Source of the DNA: Delphinus delphis
Taxonomy: Eukaryota > Chordata > Mammalia > Artiodactyla > Delphinidae
Reading direction: 5' to 3'
NCBI RefSeq assembly: GCF_949987515.2
Contig: NC_082702.1
Span: 52,421,600 to 52,485,599, forward strand
DNA length: 64,000 nucleotides
A model generated the notes under the pieces. The model made no database searches. It was given only the letters and a program-made list of their open reading frames with translations, and was not told where the DNA came from. Position numbers and translations under genes: made by a program. This document shows, in pieces, positions 63,736 through 64,000 of this stretch; within the stretch, counting starts at the first letter, position 1; each line of letters starts with the position of its first letter.

Positions 63736-64000
63736 AGGGCCTCTCCCAAGTGCCGAGTCTGCTGTAGGGGCTCCTGTCGGGAGCTTGTGGTCCTACTGTG
63801 GAAGCCCCTTGGTGTCACAGCCTGCTCTCTCCATTTGAGCTGTGGCCACGTGTGGAAAGAAGTACCTGTAGGGTTCTTTTCTTATGTATTTTACTCTGGA
63901 GATTTCTGCAGCTCAGGAACAGGAATGTACTTTAGAAAGGATTTAATTTGGGGGTAAATGAATTCTTGAGGAGCAGGATGAGGGCTTTTAAACCCCGCTC
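63736..64000. other. no recognised feature
   Basis: GC-average DNA at the window edge. An open frame here (63667-63957) overlaps the MIR and is not considered a gene. Confidence 0.4.

Overview
This window looks like nuclear DNA of a placental mammal, most probably a cetacean (whale, dolphin or porpoise). The evidence is four copies of a short (about 210 bp) tRNA-Glu-derived SINE of the CHR-2 type, one long CHR-2 copy (about 335 bp), two CHR-1-type SINEs, and L1 3' ends of the cetartiodactyl kind. CHR SINEs are known from cetaceans, hippos and ruminants; the short deleted CHR-2 forms are described mainly from whales and dolphins. No bacterial, viral or organellar features are present. I found no coding exon, RNA gene, classical CpG island or gene promoter that I could defend. 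The open reading frames (up to about 259 codons) are the chance frames expected in GC-rich DNA, or lie over repeats. The window is best read as intergenic or intronic sequence in a GC-rich, gene-dense type of isochore. This is an inference; I could not identify the locus. || Layout. 0-9 kb: GC-rich single-copy-looking DNA, an old L1 fragment (3.9-4.3 kb), a (GT)n microsatellite (4.86 kb), MIR and L2 fragments and a degenerate 30-bp minisatellite (7.2-7.4 kb). 9-19 kb: an L1 carrying a SINE (9.0-9.85 kb), a MER20 (10.8 kb), many MIRs, a (TG)n, and an L1M carrying a CHR-1 SINE (17.5-18.3 kb). 19-32 kb: MIR and L2 copies, microsatellites, two short SINEs, L1M pieces, the long SINE and an MLT1-like LTR (30.8-31.2 kb). 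32-45 kb: MIR and L2, a young-looking truncated L1 with a 16-bp target-site duplication (36.3-37.0 kb), an old L1 (39.9-40.7 kb) and a purine-rich tract (40.9-41.4 kb). 45-64 kb: one short SINE, a CACGTG-rich degenerate repeat region (47.2-48.0 kb), inverted MIR pairs, a long L1M relic (56.1-57.1 kb), a CHR-1 SINE (59.2 kb), an L1 3' end (60.9 kb) and MIRs to the end. || The ancient repeats MIR and L2 outnumber L1 and young SINEs. I can pick out more than 50 MIR fragments by eye. Repeat-free AT-richer islands (about 1.34-1.54, 33.75-33.9, 49.0-49.4, 53.4-53.6 and 61.8-62.0 kb) are the best places to look for conserved regulatory DNA. No new molecular system was found. The most interesting leads are a duplicated CACGTG-rich block, CTCF-like motifs, a shared ETS/RUNX-like motif, two inverted MIR pairs and well-delimited transposon insertions usable as phylogenetic markers. 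Repeat boundaries and family names are from memory of consensus sequences and are approximate.
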